NCBI GenBank assembly: GCA_002335605.1
Contig: BEDY01000004.1
Span: forward strand, 310,001-374,000
Direction: 5' to 3'
Length of the DNA stretch: 64,000 bases
DNA from: Prillingera fragicola
Lineage: Eukaryota > Basidiomycota > Tremellomycetes > Trichosporonales > Trichosporonaceae
Below are positions 1 through 11,735 of this stretch, piece after piece. Every line of letters starts with the position of its first letter. The stretch's first letter is position 1. The notes below the pieces were generated by a model. That model worked only from the letters and a program-made list of their open reading frames with translations, was not told the DNA's origin and did not search any database. The position numbers and the translations under genes were made by a program.

Positions 1-1809
1 GACCCGTCCCAGGTGGCGAATGGAGCAAGTGTCAGTACGTTAACCTGAGAATCATAGTGCACAGCGCGATGGGTGGCCATGTGGCATGTGGAGGTGTCCA
101 CGCGATGGAAGCAAACAGAGGTCTTACGTATGACACATCGTGTTACGTATGGCTTTACCCATCGGAGGTCTGGCGCCGAACATCGGTGTCCATCGTTTCC
201 GACTCGGCCAGTACAGTGCCTCAAGGTCAATCACGCACGACGAGTGCGTATCGCTTTTCTCAATAGAGTCTTGGCGGGGGACATGGCGACCTTTCTTACT
301 ACGTATGACACAGTTTAGCCTGCTAGATGCAGACTTGTGCCTCGAGTCTTGGGGACGAATATCATGAGCCACTGTCACTCCCTCCAAGTGTAAGATATGG
401 TCCGATTCTACTGGGAAGAGTTGCGCCTTGACTAAACATATTGATTGTCAATTTAATTCATGTACAGAACAGCGTGCCAGACGCAGAGTTGTGTTTCGAG
501 TCTGGGGGACGATTATTCACTGCCACACTCTTGCCACTCTCTTCCAGATTCCAACTTTGCGAGCAACACCATGTCCCCCATGAGCAACATTGGAAAACGT
601 GTGCTCAACACCTCCACTCGAGTAACGCTGCGGCCCACATAACCGGGAACTCGTCGGCCACGCCCGTGATCTACAGACTTCAGTAAACCATCTTACGCAA
701 CCTGGTCCGGCGAACGGCGCCGAAGAGGGCCGCAATAGTGGGTCGAGATAGCCGAGACCCAATCAGTAACCCTCTTCGGCGAGCTGATCACAATTTGCAA
801 AGGGAAAACAGTGGCTTTTACGTTCAAGTCTTGCCTTATTGTCCTGAGTTGTGGGTGGTATGCTCCACTACAGACACCGTTGTCGCACAAACTCCGCCGG
901 ATCGCAATGGGCTGCGGCGTCGCGGGGCCGAGATGAAGGAGTTCCCTGAATGCGGGCCGAGTGGAGTTGCTTGTGGCTGGAGTGCGGGGGGCAAGGCCTG
1001 GGGGGTTTGGACAATGCCAGACAAAGCCGATGTGGCCGGTGACTATCTCGGTGTGCTTTTGCTGTGTCTGAAAGCCGGAGAAACGATTCTTTGCCTAAAG
1101 GCAAGGCCCAGGTGAGCGCGGCAAATGGGCTCGAGTGTGGTCTTGCTCTGCTCACCCAACGGCCTTGAGCCGTTTTTCGGGCCCCCCTCTTTTTCGTCGC
1201 CGAGGTTTCCTAGTGCCACCTGGCTTCTCGGACTTGGTCGGTTGAGCGGTAGTCAGGTCAAGCCAGGGTAGTGTAGAGACCGAGACGATTTCCGACCTTG
1301 GAGAATGTGCCATATCGAACAACACTGTGCCTGGTGTCTGACATAAGCCGCCGCCAGGATGGACCGTTGTCCCCAGCAGGACGGCGTGACCCTTGAACTC
1401 GTATGCCCGATTGTCCGTCCGCACTGTTCAACCGGGGCGGCTAAGGAATAAGCGCGCTGTATTTGGCTCCTGTTTGTCTTGGCCACGATCAGCTGATGCC
1501 ACGTTGGGGCATTGTCCTGGTATGCCCCGGGCAATGAGAACCCTAGCGCCCATTACCGCAGTAGGCAGGCCCCTTTGGCCTTTGGTTGGGACTCCGCTTT
1601 GAACCCGGCGGCAGCGCCGAAGCCCCACTGCCACTCGTGGGCGGCTGGGAAATTTAGTTGGAGCTGATGCGTACCTGGGGACCTGGGGAGGCAGGCAGGC
1701 AATGCACACGAGCATATTGGTCAGGACCGAATTGGACCCACTTGGGAGAGGCTATAGGGCAGGCAAAAGGGGGCAAGCCGAAGCGGGGCAAAACTCGTCG
1801 CTGGGAGGG
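1..1809. other. Intergenic stretch, no gene recognised
   Basis: No reading frame here is long, has recognisable motifs, or can be joined to another frame by good splice sites. The only structure seen is a pair of diverged direct repeats (described separately) and a second short repeat, a 13-mer TACGTATGACACA at 125-137 and again at 300-312. The last few hundred bases probably include the promoter of the acetate transporter gene that begins at 1931. Confidence 0.6.
325..514. repeat. Diverged direct repeat pair (325-360 and 479-514)
   Basis: Two 36-nt segments, 154 nt apart start to start, match at roughly five bases in six, including shared cores such as TCGAGTCT and GGGGACGA. The similarity fades but does not vanish on both sides (CACTC-type tracts downstream, CAG-rich sequence upstream), so the original duplicated unit may have been longer. 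Neither copy lies in a convincing gene. It could be an old tandem duplication or a remnant of a larger repeat. Confidence 0.5.
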
Positions 1810-1816
1810 TATAAGG
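1810..1816 (+). promoter_or_regulatory. Candidate TATA-like element of the acetate transporter
   Basis: TATAAGG lies about 120 bp upstream of the ATG at 1931, a plausible distance for a fungal core promoter. It is followed by a pyrimidine-rich stretch and CA-repeat sequence before the start codon. This is a match to a short degenerate motif only; no other promoter evidence is visible. Confidence 0.3.
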
Positions 1817-1930
1817 ACCATCGCATCTTCGTCTTTCGTCAACAACACGTCGCCTTCCTTTCTTAAATCGTTCATTCGACTCTTCATTTCTAGCAACGCC
1901 GTCTAACACGTAACACACACACACTCTGCA

Positions 1931-3033
1931 ATGTCCGAGGTTCACACCAACCCCGAGGTCAAGCCCTCCAACGTCGAGAATGGCTACCAGTCCGGTAACG
2001 CCATCTCCCGCTTCATCACCCCCGGCGGTAACCCCATCGATTCAAGTCAACCCGCCTTCCCAGTTTTCCACCGTGAGTCGCCTGGGGCTACTCTCTGCAT
2101 ACAGTACTGACAATTTACAGGTAAATTTGCCAATCCTGCTCCTCTGGGCCTTCTCGCGTGAGTTGATAACGAGAAACGGGTGTTCAAACCTAGATGATGT
2201 GTTGCCTTTTCTAACCTCCCAGTTTCGGCGGTACTACTCTTGTCCTCTCGCTCTACAACGCCAACGCTCGCTCTATCACTCACCCCCACGTTGTTCTTGG
2301 TCTTGCCTTTGCCTATGGCGGCCTCAGCCAGCTGATTGCTGGTGTTGAAGAGTGGGCATGTGGCAACACCTTTGGTGCCACTGCCTTTACCTCGTACGGT
2401 GCTTTCTGGGTATCGTTTGCGTGCCTTTACATTCCCGACCTTGGTATCCTCAAGGCCTACCCCACCAAGGCTGAGCTCGACTCTGCTCTTGGCATCTACC
2501 TGACCATGTGGGCGTGAGTTTCCCAAACGTGTGTGACCTCGGAGTCTGTGCTGACCAATTCCCAGTATCATTACCCTCCTCTTCCTCATTGGCACTCTCC
2601 GCTCGTCCATCGCGCTCTTCCTCGTCTTCTTCTTCCTCCACATTACCTTCTGGATTCTCGCCGCTGGCCACTTCACCGGAAACAACACTATCACCCGCGC
2701 TGGTGGTGGTCTTGGCGTCGTCACCGCTGTCACGGCCTTTTACACTGCCCTTGCCGGTATCCGTGAGTTTCTTTCACACTGTCTCCCACACTTGTGTGCC
2801 TCGCACCTGAGGCGACTCTCTATTCCCACACTCTCCCTGCGAAATACTGCACAGGGGATTGGACGGAGCAGGAGCTCTTTTGCGCGCCACCATTCCACCT
2901 TTCCTCACCACCTCTTCCACCCTCCACACAGCCTCCTACCTCATCCACAATGCATCCAACGTCTTGCTAACACCTCAAAGTTACCAAAGAAACTTCTCAT
3001 TTCTTGCTTCCCGTCGGCGATCTCTCCAAGTAA
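1931..3033 (+). CDS. ADY2: GPR1/FUN34/YaaH family acetate transporter (Ady2/Ato type)
   Basis: A plasma-membrane carrier of the AceTr family, known in fungi to move acetate and linked to ammonium export. Five exons join cleanly. The family signature NPAPLGLLAFGGTTLVLS is formed across two introns (one after FHR, one inside LLAF), and the usual C-terminal end LLPVGDLSK lies just before the TAA. In between are the expected six hydrophobic segments, with G-rich turns (AFAYGGLSQLIAG, WILAAGHFTGNN). Length is about 240 residues, normal for the family. The start is the first ATG, giving MSEVHTNPEV and a short polar N-terminus. The last intron (2763-2980) is far longer than the others; using its outermost sites restores the conserved stretch AGILTKETSHFLLPVGD. 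Symbol by family; paralogue identity (ADY2, ATO2, ATO3) cannot be decided here. Confidence 0.9.
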
Positions 3034-5068
3034 CTCTGCGTCTCTCAAAAGCAGTGAAGAGGAGAGAAGTTGGCGTTGTTGTGGCAAGACTAATTCGAGG
3101 TTGGAGATGAATATTCTGTCTGCTGTGCTCGTGTGCGTCGACTGTGTATACATTGACAGCAGCCCCCGGCACCCGTGCAGCCCCGGACCGGCTCATTCTG
3201 CGGATCTGTGGCCTGCTCTACCCAGCACTTCACGGATTGGTGGACCAAATCTGCCCCAGATTGACATGTCGAGTTGTTGCGCCCTCAAGATACTTCGACT
3301 TGACTCCCTCCCTCCATGAGATCAGGAGACTGACGAGCTAACGCAGCGGACGTGCACACCTGGCAGTGCAGACACTCGTTATACATGAGAAGTTTGTGAA
3401 AGAAGGAGCGAGAATGGACAACTACCAACTGGTGAATTGGAACAGTGTCCAAACCCCAGCTGGCCAGCTGGCTACTTGATCCTCCCCCTCCCCTTTCGGG
3501 CTAGTATCTTCACATTTTCTCACAGTAGTTGGGAGTTCTTCGACAAGCACCATGCGCGGTGCAACGGCAATTCAAAGCATGAACTCATGTGATGTAAGCC
3601 TGGATGGACTACAGTCTGTGCGATCAGTGCGTCGGTGGCTTTTTGTGTGGCGCTTCTCATGAGCTCAAGATCGCCAGCGCGTACACACGTGACCCACATG
3701 TCTCCGTTTGACCCTGAGCTTACGGGCAATCTCCTCCCTGGAAAATACAACCCTTTGACCATCTGTTACTGCATTCAAGATGTTGGGGGCAAGTCCAGTT
3801 GCGTTGCGACCATGCAGAGGGCGTTGTTTCATGCAGTGGTCAGAACTCCGTTCCGCGCGGCCAGTGTTTGCTCGAGAGCTAGACGCCAGTGTGGGCGGCG
3901 GCGGAGTTGGTTGTTGTTGATTTAACCAGAGCAGGCACCTGACATGGGTTGGGGCACGACGTCACGCCAACCTAGCCAGGACGAATGTGGTTTGTCATGC
4001 GCCGGATCGCGGATCACGGTCGCGCATCCACATCTTACACTTGCTCCGATTGTTTACATCTATGCAATGCCCTTGCCAGACCCACTTCTGCTGGACCTTG
4101 CTTGTTCATCACTCATGGCGCCAAAAAACAACAAACAGAAAACCAGACAGTGCCTGATGCTCTCATGCCACAGCCGCTGGTCCATCTACCTGAATCGAGG
4201 CTTCCCCTTCTCGTCGCCCTAGGTCGCCCCTTCTCCCCCTGTCACAGCCGCCGCGGTGCCGAACGAGCCTGCTTGTACCTGGCCCCGCAAACATGGCCAA
4301 AAAGGATCCGCCGTCGCGCGAATTTTGGGTGCCACACCGGGCCCAGTAAAGACGTGTTTATAACGGCGGTATAAAACGCATAGTTGCTGTTGAATGTCGC
4401 GCCTAATACCTTATACGAGCCCCACCGATTACTCAGCGCACCAGTGCACGCACGAGCACAGAGCCAGCCACAGGCCACAGGCCCAAGCCCACACTGGTGG
4501 TGGGTGGAGTGCATCGCCGTACCCCCAGCCCAAAGCCTGCCCTCCCCATCTGGTTCCCGTCGAGGTCGCCGCCGAGGTTCATCATTGATCCATTCATCAA
4601 CTCGTCTTGAACTCGTTTATCACTCTTCAATTATCGGCTCTTGCATCTAGCACGCGCGTGCACCCCCAAATTCGTGCGCTTGGGCATCTGCGACCCACCC
4701 AGTGCTGCCAACAGGCCACTCTTCCCCATAGTGCGATTGAACAGTCAGCACGCATCCGATACCACGCTCTCGTGTTGCCGCCTCTATTCTACTGCAACTC
4801 TTGACTTGGGTCTCTGCATCCAATCGTTCCCAGGCTTTGTTGTCCGCATCAGTTCAATGTGAGTGGCGAGATGACACCGCCATCGTCCCTTGCTGACCAG
4901 TGTTTGTCACCTGAACCAATCCAGTCCCAGTCTTTTGCCTCTTTATTATGGCAGTCTAAGACCTTTAGAGCAGCAACCTTTTCACACTCTACACGACCTT
5001 TCAAGGTCCATAGATCCCCCCACCATCCCCTTTCCTCTCAAACCATTCCCTCGTCCGAGCGCAACGAC
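3034..5068. other. Long intergenic region and probable 5' leader of the kinase gene
   Basis: About 2 kb without a supported gene between the transporter stop and the kinase start. The part from about 4380 is probably the transcribed leader of the kinase: it follows a TATA-like element and contains a likely 5'-UTR intron starting GTGAGTGG at 4859 and ending at an AG near 4920 after a CTGAC branch site. The rest shows short open frames without motifs. Confidence 0.45.
4370..4377 (+). promoter_or_regulatory. Candidate TATA box of the Hal4/Sat4-type kinase gene
   Basis: TATAAAAC is a good TATA match in otherwise GC-rich sequence. It sits about 700 bp upstream of the chosen kinase start. If real, it implies a long leader, in keeping with the intron-like sequence near 4859. 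Confidence 0.3.
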
Positions 5069-7143
5069 ATGACCGCAATCGACGTCGTTCCAGAAGCTGG
5101 CGATGATGAGGCCTTGGCTGCCGATACGCAAAAGGTGAGTAAGCATGCTTGGCCCCGTGCTGACTATGTCAAGGTGGCCGACCAGCCTCTCATCAATGGC
5201 GCCGCTCCGACAGCTCATTCAGCTGCACTGCTTCAGGCTCAGCGTGCGGTCGCCGACCCCGTTGTGACACCTTCCCTTACTCCTTCCCCGCTTGCTCCTG
5301 GCACCCCGGACTCGGACTCTGACCGTAACGGTCCGCAAGCACCAAACTCAATTTCCATGAACGAGCTTGCTGTGCCCCTTATGGAGCGCGGCGCGTCGAC
5401 GGCCAGTTCGGTCGCGCCTCAAATGGGATCATCAGGAACCCCAGAACTCCCTCCAGACTCGGCATTCCCAGCCCCAAAGTGTGCGTGTTTAGTTCACCCC
5501 GTTTCGATGCTGACACACACATCAGTTCGTCCTCTTCCCTCTACCAACACCCCCCAGCCGACTGGAGCGGGCGCTGCTCGTGTCACTGGCATGACTATTC
5601 CGCCGCCCCCCGTTTCAGCCCCAATGTCGCGCAACGTGTCGTCAAATAGCAACGCCAACGCTGCCGAACCGGCTGGGCGTACTCAGCGTTCCCAGTCGAT
5701 TGGTAGCAAGAGCGGCGAGAAGAAGGGGTTCCTTGCCAAAATGTTCAACCATGAGCCAAAGGAAAAAGTTGTGGCTGCCATCAACCGTGGTCCCAGCCCT
5801 CGAGACGCTGGCGATTCGCCACCCCTTACCCCCAACGCCACTGACTCAGACCACTCTCGTCCTCCTTCTCGCGCTCCCAGCGTCAAACGCAACGCCAAGG
5901 ATGCCGACGATGCTCCTCCCCTTTTGAGCGGTATTCAGCGTCGCCTCTCTGAACGCTCAGTGTCGTCTGCTGGAGGTGGTGGTGGCGCTGCCGAGCCTAC
6001 CTCGTCCAAGTTTACGCTCAAGGACCTCATTGGCGGTGGCAAGGATGGCAAGCTTTCGCGCAGGGCTTCTGGTTCTGCAAAGGGTTCGGACCGTGGTTCT
6101 ACCAAGGGCAGCGATCGCGATTTCGGCGACAACCAAACCACGGCCTCACTGCTGAAAAAGTATGGCGTGTGCGACCGCGCTGCCATTGGCAAGGGTGCCA
6201 CTGCCGTCGTGCGCCTCGCACACAAGTGGGACCGCCGCGAGGAGAAGCTATACGCTGTCAAAGAGTTTCGCAAGCGCAAAAAGAACGAGACCGAAAAGGA
6301 CTATGTCAAAAAGCTCACGTCCGAGTTTTGCATCTCGTCGACTCTGCACCACATCAACATTGTGGAAACCGTCGATCTCGTGCAGGACGAGCAGCAACAT
6401 TGGTGCGAGGTCATGGAGTATTGCCCCGGTGGCGATCTTTACGCCGCGATCAAAAAGGGCGGCATGTCGTCGGGCGAGGTCGAGTGCACATTCAAGCAGA
6501 TTTTACACGGTATTCAGTACCTGCACTCTATGGGTGTCGCCCATCGTGATATCAAGCCCGAAAACCTGCTCCTCGACGGCCGTGGCCATGTCAAAATTAC
6601 CGACTTTGGCGTCTCTGACGTTTTCCGAATGTGCTGGGAGAAGAAGACGCACTTGAGCAAGGGTTTGTGCGGGTCAGAGCCGTACATTGCGCCAGAATTG
6701 TTTGATCACAAAGGTACGTCTGTCTGTGGCAATGACCATTCTTGTGCAATTCGCAAAATCTGACCCACCCAGAATATGACGCACGTCTCGTCGACGTCTG
6801 GGCAGCAGCCATCGTCTTTTACTGCATGCAGTTCCAAGAGCTGCCATGGCGCGTTGCCAAGCACTCGGACCCTACGTTTGTTACCTACCTCTCGCAGTAC
6901 TATCCCACTGGCGGAGGTCGACCTGAAGGAGCTCCAGCGTGCCCGGCGCCGCTGAATAATCTCATCCCGCGCGAGTGCCGCCACGTCGTAAAGCACATGC
7001 TGGATCCCGATCCCAAGACGCGGTGGACGGTCGACGAGGCGCTCAAGGACAAGTGGGTCCAGTCCGTCCAGGTGTGCGTGGAGGGACAAGATAACAACCA
7101 CACGCATACGACTGTGGGCGCGGACATTGTCCGCCTTGGGTAA
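5069..7143 (+). CDS. Ser/Thr protein kinase of the Hal4/Sat4-Hal5-Npr1 family
   Basis: A long low-complexity, Ser/Pro-rich N-terminal half is followed by a full kinase domain: glycine loop GKGATAVV, beta-3 lysine in YAVKEFRKR, catalytic loop [19 protein letters not shown], and activation segment [11 protein letters not shown]. The closing WVQSVQVC before the C-terminus is typical of the fungal Npr1/Hal group, which controls the stability and activity of nutrient and potassium transporters at the plasma membrane. An intron after FDHK joins to [12 protein letters not shown]. Two further introns, 5135-5173 (39 nt) and 5481-5525 (45 nt), are multiples of three without stops, so the frame is open through them. 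The ATG at 5069 was chosen because the frame upstream overlaps a likely leader intron; an in-frame ATG at 4871 would add about 66 poorly structured residues. The family is secure, the exact orthologue is not. Confidence 0.85.
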
Positions 7144-7681
7144 ACGTAAGAGGGCACAGGTGACTCTATTGTTGTTGCACAGTTTTTATGAATCAACGTT
7201 TTTAGACGCGATGACTGGGTGGCACGTGTCACATGCGCAGAGTGAGCACTGCCGTTGGCCAGATGCAAGATGACATTTAACAATGTGTGCGAGACCTGCG
7301 TATCCAGTTGCATGACGATCCACAAAAGGGGGCGTGGGAATATTGATGAATGGCCAGAGTCAGCCAGTCAGGGACGCGCCCCTGTCGCCCCAGACGCGCC
7401 TTAATTATCCGCCAACATGACGCGCACGTCGTGCGGCACCGCTGCCACAGCCGAGCGGGCCCCCACGGATGATCCCCATCGTTCCAAGGGCCAGCCGCAA
7501 TGTATGTCCTTGCCCTTGCACACCGATGACGACCAAGTCCGGCGCGGTCCGGATTCACGCCGCCCCTCCGCCCACTCGTTCTTCTTGACACCGTCCCCCC
7601 CCGTCCCTTATCATCCATCCTCCCACATTCCTATTCTTCTTCACCTTCACATCTGTTCTCTGTAGAACCGAGCTAGCCAAC
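7144..7681. other. Intergenic: kinase terminator region and glycogen phosphorylase promoter
   Basis: No supported gene. The last 120 bases before the ATG at 7682 are strongly pyrimidine-rich (runs of C, CT and TTC), typical of fungal leaders of well-expressed genes. No clear TATA box was seen. Confidence 0.5.
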
Positions 7682-10600
7682 ATGTCGCAAAAGCTCACCG
7701 AAGAGAACCTCCAGCGGGTCCAGAGCAGTAAGCCTCCACGTAGCTTGCTGGCCATACTGACAACGTCTCCAGTCACCCCGCCTGGGTCGCGTACCCCGTC
7801 GCTGCACCAGCCGACCCTGTCGCGTCGCTCGTCCATGTCAGCTGGCTTTGGCCCCAACCACAATGTCGATACTTCTCAGATCGGTGTCCCTGTCACGACC
7901 CCTCGTGGCGAGCGCAAGAAGCACCAGCGCTCGCTGACGGGTTAGTCTCCTAGCCCACTGACAACGGCGCTGACCCCTCAGGCTCGTACTTTCCATCGCA
8001 GTCGGGTGTCGATGACTACTCTAAGGTCTCGCCTATCGGTGACCCCGCCGTGTGGGCCGCTGCCCTCAAGGCCGAGGAAATTGACAAGGAAGACCCCCAG
8101 GCTGTCGCGAACACCGTCGTGCGCCACGTCACCTCGACTCTTGCCCGCCAGGCTGCCAACCTTGACGAGGTGAGTGCACAAAGCACTGACTGTGCTAATG
8201 TTAGCTCGGTGCCTACCAGGCCACAGCTCTGTCCGTCAAGGACCAGCTCCTCAAGTAAGTTGTCGGGAATCTATCATGGGGCGTAACTGACAAAGTAGGC
8301 GCTGGAACGAGACCACGGCGTACGTGCAATGACGACGAGTGTGTTCTTACCTGCAGGACCCATACCAAGCACGCCCCCAAGCGTGTGTACTACTTTTCGA
8401 TTGAGTGGCTCATGGGCCGCTCGCTCGACAATGCCGTGCTCAACCTCGACATGCGCAACACCTACGAGACTGCCACGCAGAAGCTCGGCTTTGTGAGATG
8501 ACCACATCAGCCTCATCCTGACGACAGAACTTTGAGGATCTCCTCAACGAGGAGCGTGACGCTGCCCTCGGCAACGGTGGTCTCGGCCGTCTCGCTGCGT
8601 GCTACGTAAGTAGCGACGAATGACCGACTGGCTGAAACTTTTACAGATTGACAGCATGGCCACCCTCAACCTTCCCGGCTGGGGCTACGGTCTTCGGTGA
8701 GAATAAGGGCCCGACGGTGCTGACTAGTAGCTACTCGTACGGTATCTTCAAGCAGCTCATCTCGAGCTCGGGCGAGCAGCTCGAGGCTCCGGACCCTTGG
8801 CTTGACCACGAGAACGTAGGTTGGTTAGGAAAGCTGTAGCTAACGACTAGCCTTGGGAGATTGCCCGTATTGACGTTTCTTACCCGATTCGCTTCTACGG
8901 ACACGTCGAGGCTGTTCCCAACTCTAGCCGCGCCATCTGGTCGGGGGGCATGGAGTGCCTTGCGGTGAGTCCCGCTGTGTGTGGCAAAGCTGACCTTTAG
9001 GTTGCATACGATGGTGGGTATTAATTCACAAGGTTGGAATGTGCACTCACTCTTCAGTCCCCGTCCCAGGCTTTGCCACCAAGTGAGTAGAACATTGCAT
9101 TCACTGTAACTAGCGCTGACCTTTTAGGAATACGGCCAACCTTCGTCTGTGGGCGGCCCGCCCCATCCAAGGTTTCGACCTGAACTCGTTCAACGCCGGC
9201 AACTACGAGGCGTCTGTTCAGAGCAGCAGTGAGGCCGAGAACATTGTGAGCACGACATTGCTTGTTGCCATAACTGACAGTCCCAGACTCGCGTCCTGTA
9301 CCCCAACGACAACATGTATGCCGGCAAGGAGCTCCGCCTCAAGCAGCAGTACCTCTGGTGCTCGGCTTCGCTGCAGGACATTCTCCGCCGCTACCAGAAG
9401 CTTGGCCTCCCTTGGGACCAGCTCCCCGACTATGTCGTTATTCAGAGTGCGTTGACGCCAAAAGGTAAACCGAGCTAACCAGCAGTGAACGACACGCACC
9501 CTACCATTTCCATTGTGGAGCTCATGCGTATCCTGATGGATGAGGAGGAGGTCCCTTACGATCTCGCCTGGAAGATCACCACCAAGGTCTTTGCTTACAC
9601 CAACCACACCGTCCTCCCCGAGGTGAGCAGGCTTTATCTAATAGACGCTGACCCCGTAGGCTCTCGAGAAGTGGCCAGTTTCTCTGTTCGAGAACCTGCT
9701 CCCCAGGCACCTGCAGATCATTTACACGATCAACATGTATGTTTGCAGTGGGGCAAGGCGCTGACAATGACAGGAATTTCCTGAACGACGTGGCCAAGCG
9801 CTTCCCTGGCGACATGGACCGCATTCGTCGCATGAGCATTATCGAGGGTGGGTACCAGGAGGTTGCGACACTACTGACAACCCAGAGGGCTCGCCCCAAT
9901 ACGTGCGCATGGCCTTCCTCGCCATCGTGGGATCGTTCAAGGTGAGTACAAGCTGAAAAATCAGCACGCTAACTTGCGCAGGTCAACGGTGTCGCCGAGT
10001 ACGTCCCGTCGCTTAGACTTGACTTGCTTACCCTCCAGGCTCCACAGTCAGCTGCTCCAGGCGACTATTTTCCGCGACTTTGTCGAGTACAAGGTTGGTA
10101 CACATCACTTGGTCGTCTCTGACTCTGCAGGGGCGTGACAGCTTCACCAACGTCACCAACGGTGTCACCCCGCGTCGCTGGCTTCTCCAGTGCAACCCCC
10201 GTCTGGCTCAGCTTATTACTGACACTCTGGGCTCGGAGCACTGGCTTGTCCATCTCAAGCAGATTGCGCAGCTTCTTCCCATGGCTGACAATGCGGACTT
10301 CCGCCACGCGTTCCGTGACATCAAGCTGGAGAACAAGACTCGTGTACGTCATTCAGCATTGACGCTTAGCTGACGCTGCCATAGCTTGCCGAGCTTCTCC
10401 AGTCTGAGCTTGGCATCACCGTCGACCTGGACAGTGTGTTCACCTGCCAGATCAAGCGTCTCCATGAGGTAGGCGTTGGGTGATGGAACATAACTTACCC
10501 GTTTCAGTACAAGCGCCAGACGATGAACATCTTCGGTGTCATCCACCGCTACCTCCAGATTAAGAAGGCCACCCCCGAGGAGCGCAAGAAGTTTGTCAAG

Positions 10601-11665
10601 CACACTACCATCTTTGCCGGCAAGGCCGCTCCCGGTTACTACATTGCGAAGCTTGTCATCCGTCTCATAGTTAACGTTGCAAAGATTGTCGTGAGTTCTT
10701 CCTGTCATATTGTGGCGCTGACTATGAGAACAACGACCCCGATGTTGGCAGCCTGCTCAAGGTCGTGTTTATTCCCGACTACAGGTGAGTATTGAGCTCG
10801 CAGTGATAATAAGGCTCACAACCCAGTGTCTCTGTTGCCGAAGTTCTTATCCCTGCCGCCGACGTCAGCGTACAGATCAGTACTGCTGGAACCGAAGCCT
10901 CAGGAACCGTAAGTCATCCCTCGATTGTTGCAAACATTGGCTAACTTTTACAAGAGTAACATGAAGCTCGGACTCAACGGTAGGTGAACTCAAGGGTCAG
11001 TAGCTGACAAGGACAGGTGCTCTGCTTCTGGGCACTGTGGACGGAGCCAACGTCGGTGGGTAGCCGCGGCAATAATACTCGGTTAGCTTACGATCCAGAA
11101 ATCGCCGAGGACGTTGGAGAGGAGAATGCCTTCCTTCTCGGTCACCTTGCCGCGGACGTTGAGGGTGAGCCAGCCACAATAGCCAAGCTGACATGCAGCC
11201 GTTCGTTACGCCAACTCGTACAACCCCACTCCCCTGGAGGAGCGCTCTGCCGAGCTCGCCGAGGTCTTCAAGGCCATCCAGGCCAACACCTTTGGTGACG
11301 GTCACGTCTATGACCCCCTTCTCAAGACTGTACGTGCATCGCGCTGGACATTGCTGACTCACAGATATATGACAACGATTACTACCTGGTGAACCTCTCC
11401 TGCCCACATCATGGCGCAATTGCTAATGCTTACAGGTCTCCAACGACTTTGGCTCTTACCTTGCCGCCGAGAAGCTCGTCGATGAGCTCTGGGTTGACCA
11501 GGAGGAGTGGACCAAGAAGTCCATTCGCACTGCGTTCGCGATGGGCGACTTCTCCTCGGACCGCTCCATCCAAGACTATGCAGACTCGGTAAGACCTGAC
11601 AACAATGGAACTCTGCTGACGTCCAGATCTGGTCCCTTGAGCCCGACCCCGTGGCCGACAACTAG
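7682..11665 (+). CDS. GPH1: Glycogen phosphorylase
   Basis: Cytosolic pyridoxal-phosphate enzyme that releases glucose-1-phosphate from glycogen. After splicing, the family landmarks appear in order: [90 protein letters not shown], and the cofactor lysine motif [14 protein letters not shown] followed by [10 protein letters not shown]. The start codon gives [13 protein letters not shown]. Around residue 60-70, [13 protein letters not shown] resembles the N-terminal phosphorylation site of yeast phosphorylase, suggesting control by phosphorylation. I count about 31 introns of roughly 30-50 nt, far more than usual, with micro-exons of 13 nt (9001-9013) and 17 nt (9982-9998). Predicted length is near 890 residues, normal for the family. 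The stop is 70 bp from the stop of the convergent neighbour. Confidence 0.95.
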
Positions 11666-11735
11666 AGGCCTAGCTAGAGTGATAAGTACCGCGCAATACT
11701 CTGATCCGATGAATGAATAAGGCTGTTACATACAT

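Noticed and set aside
2047..2733. 228-codon open frame antisense to the acetate transporter
   Set aside because: It is the shadow of a GC-biased coding strand; it crosses the transporter introns, has Arg/Pro-rich composition and no motif.
4859..5068. N-terminal extension of the kinase from 4859 or ATG 4871
   Set aside because: The first codon is GTG, the stretch begins with a strong splice donor GTGAGT and has a CTGAC branch site; it looks like a leader intron and UTR. It cannot be excluded.
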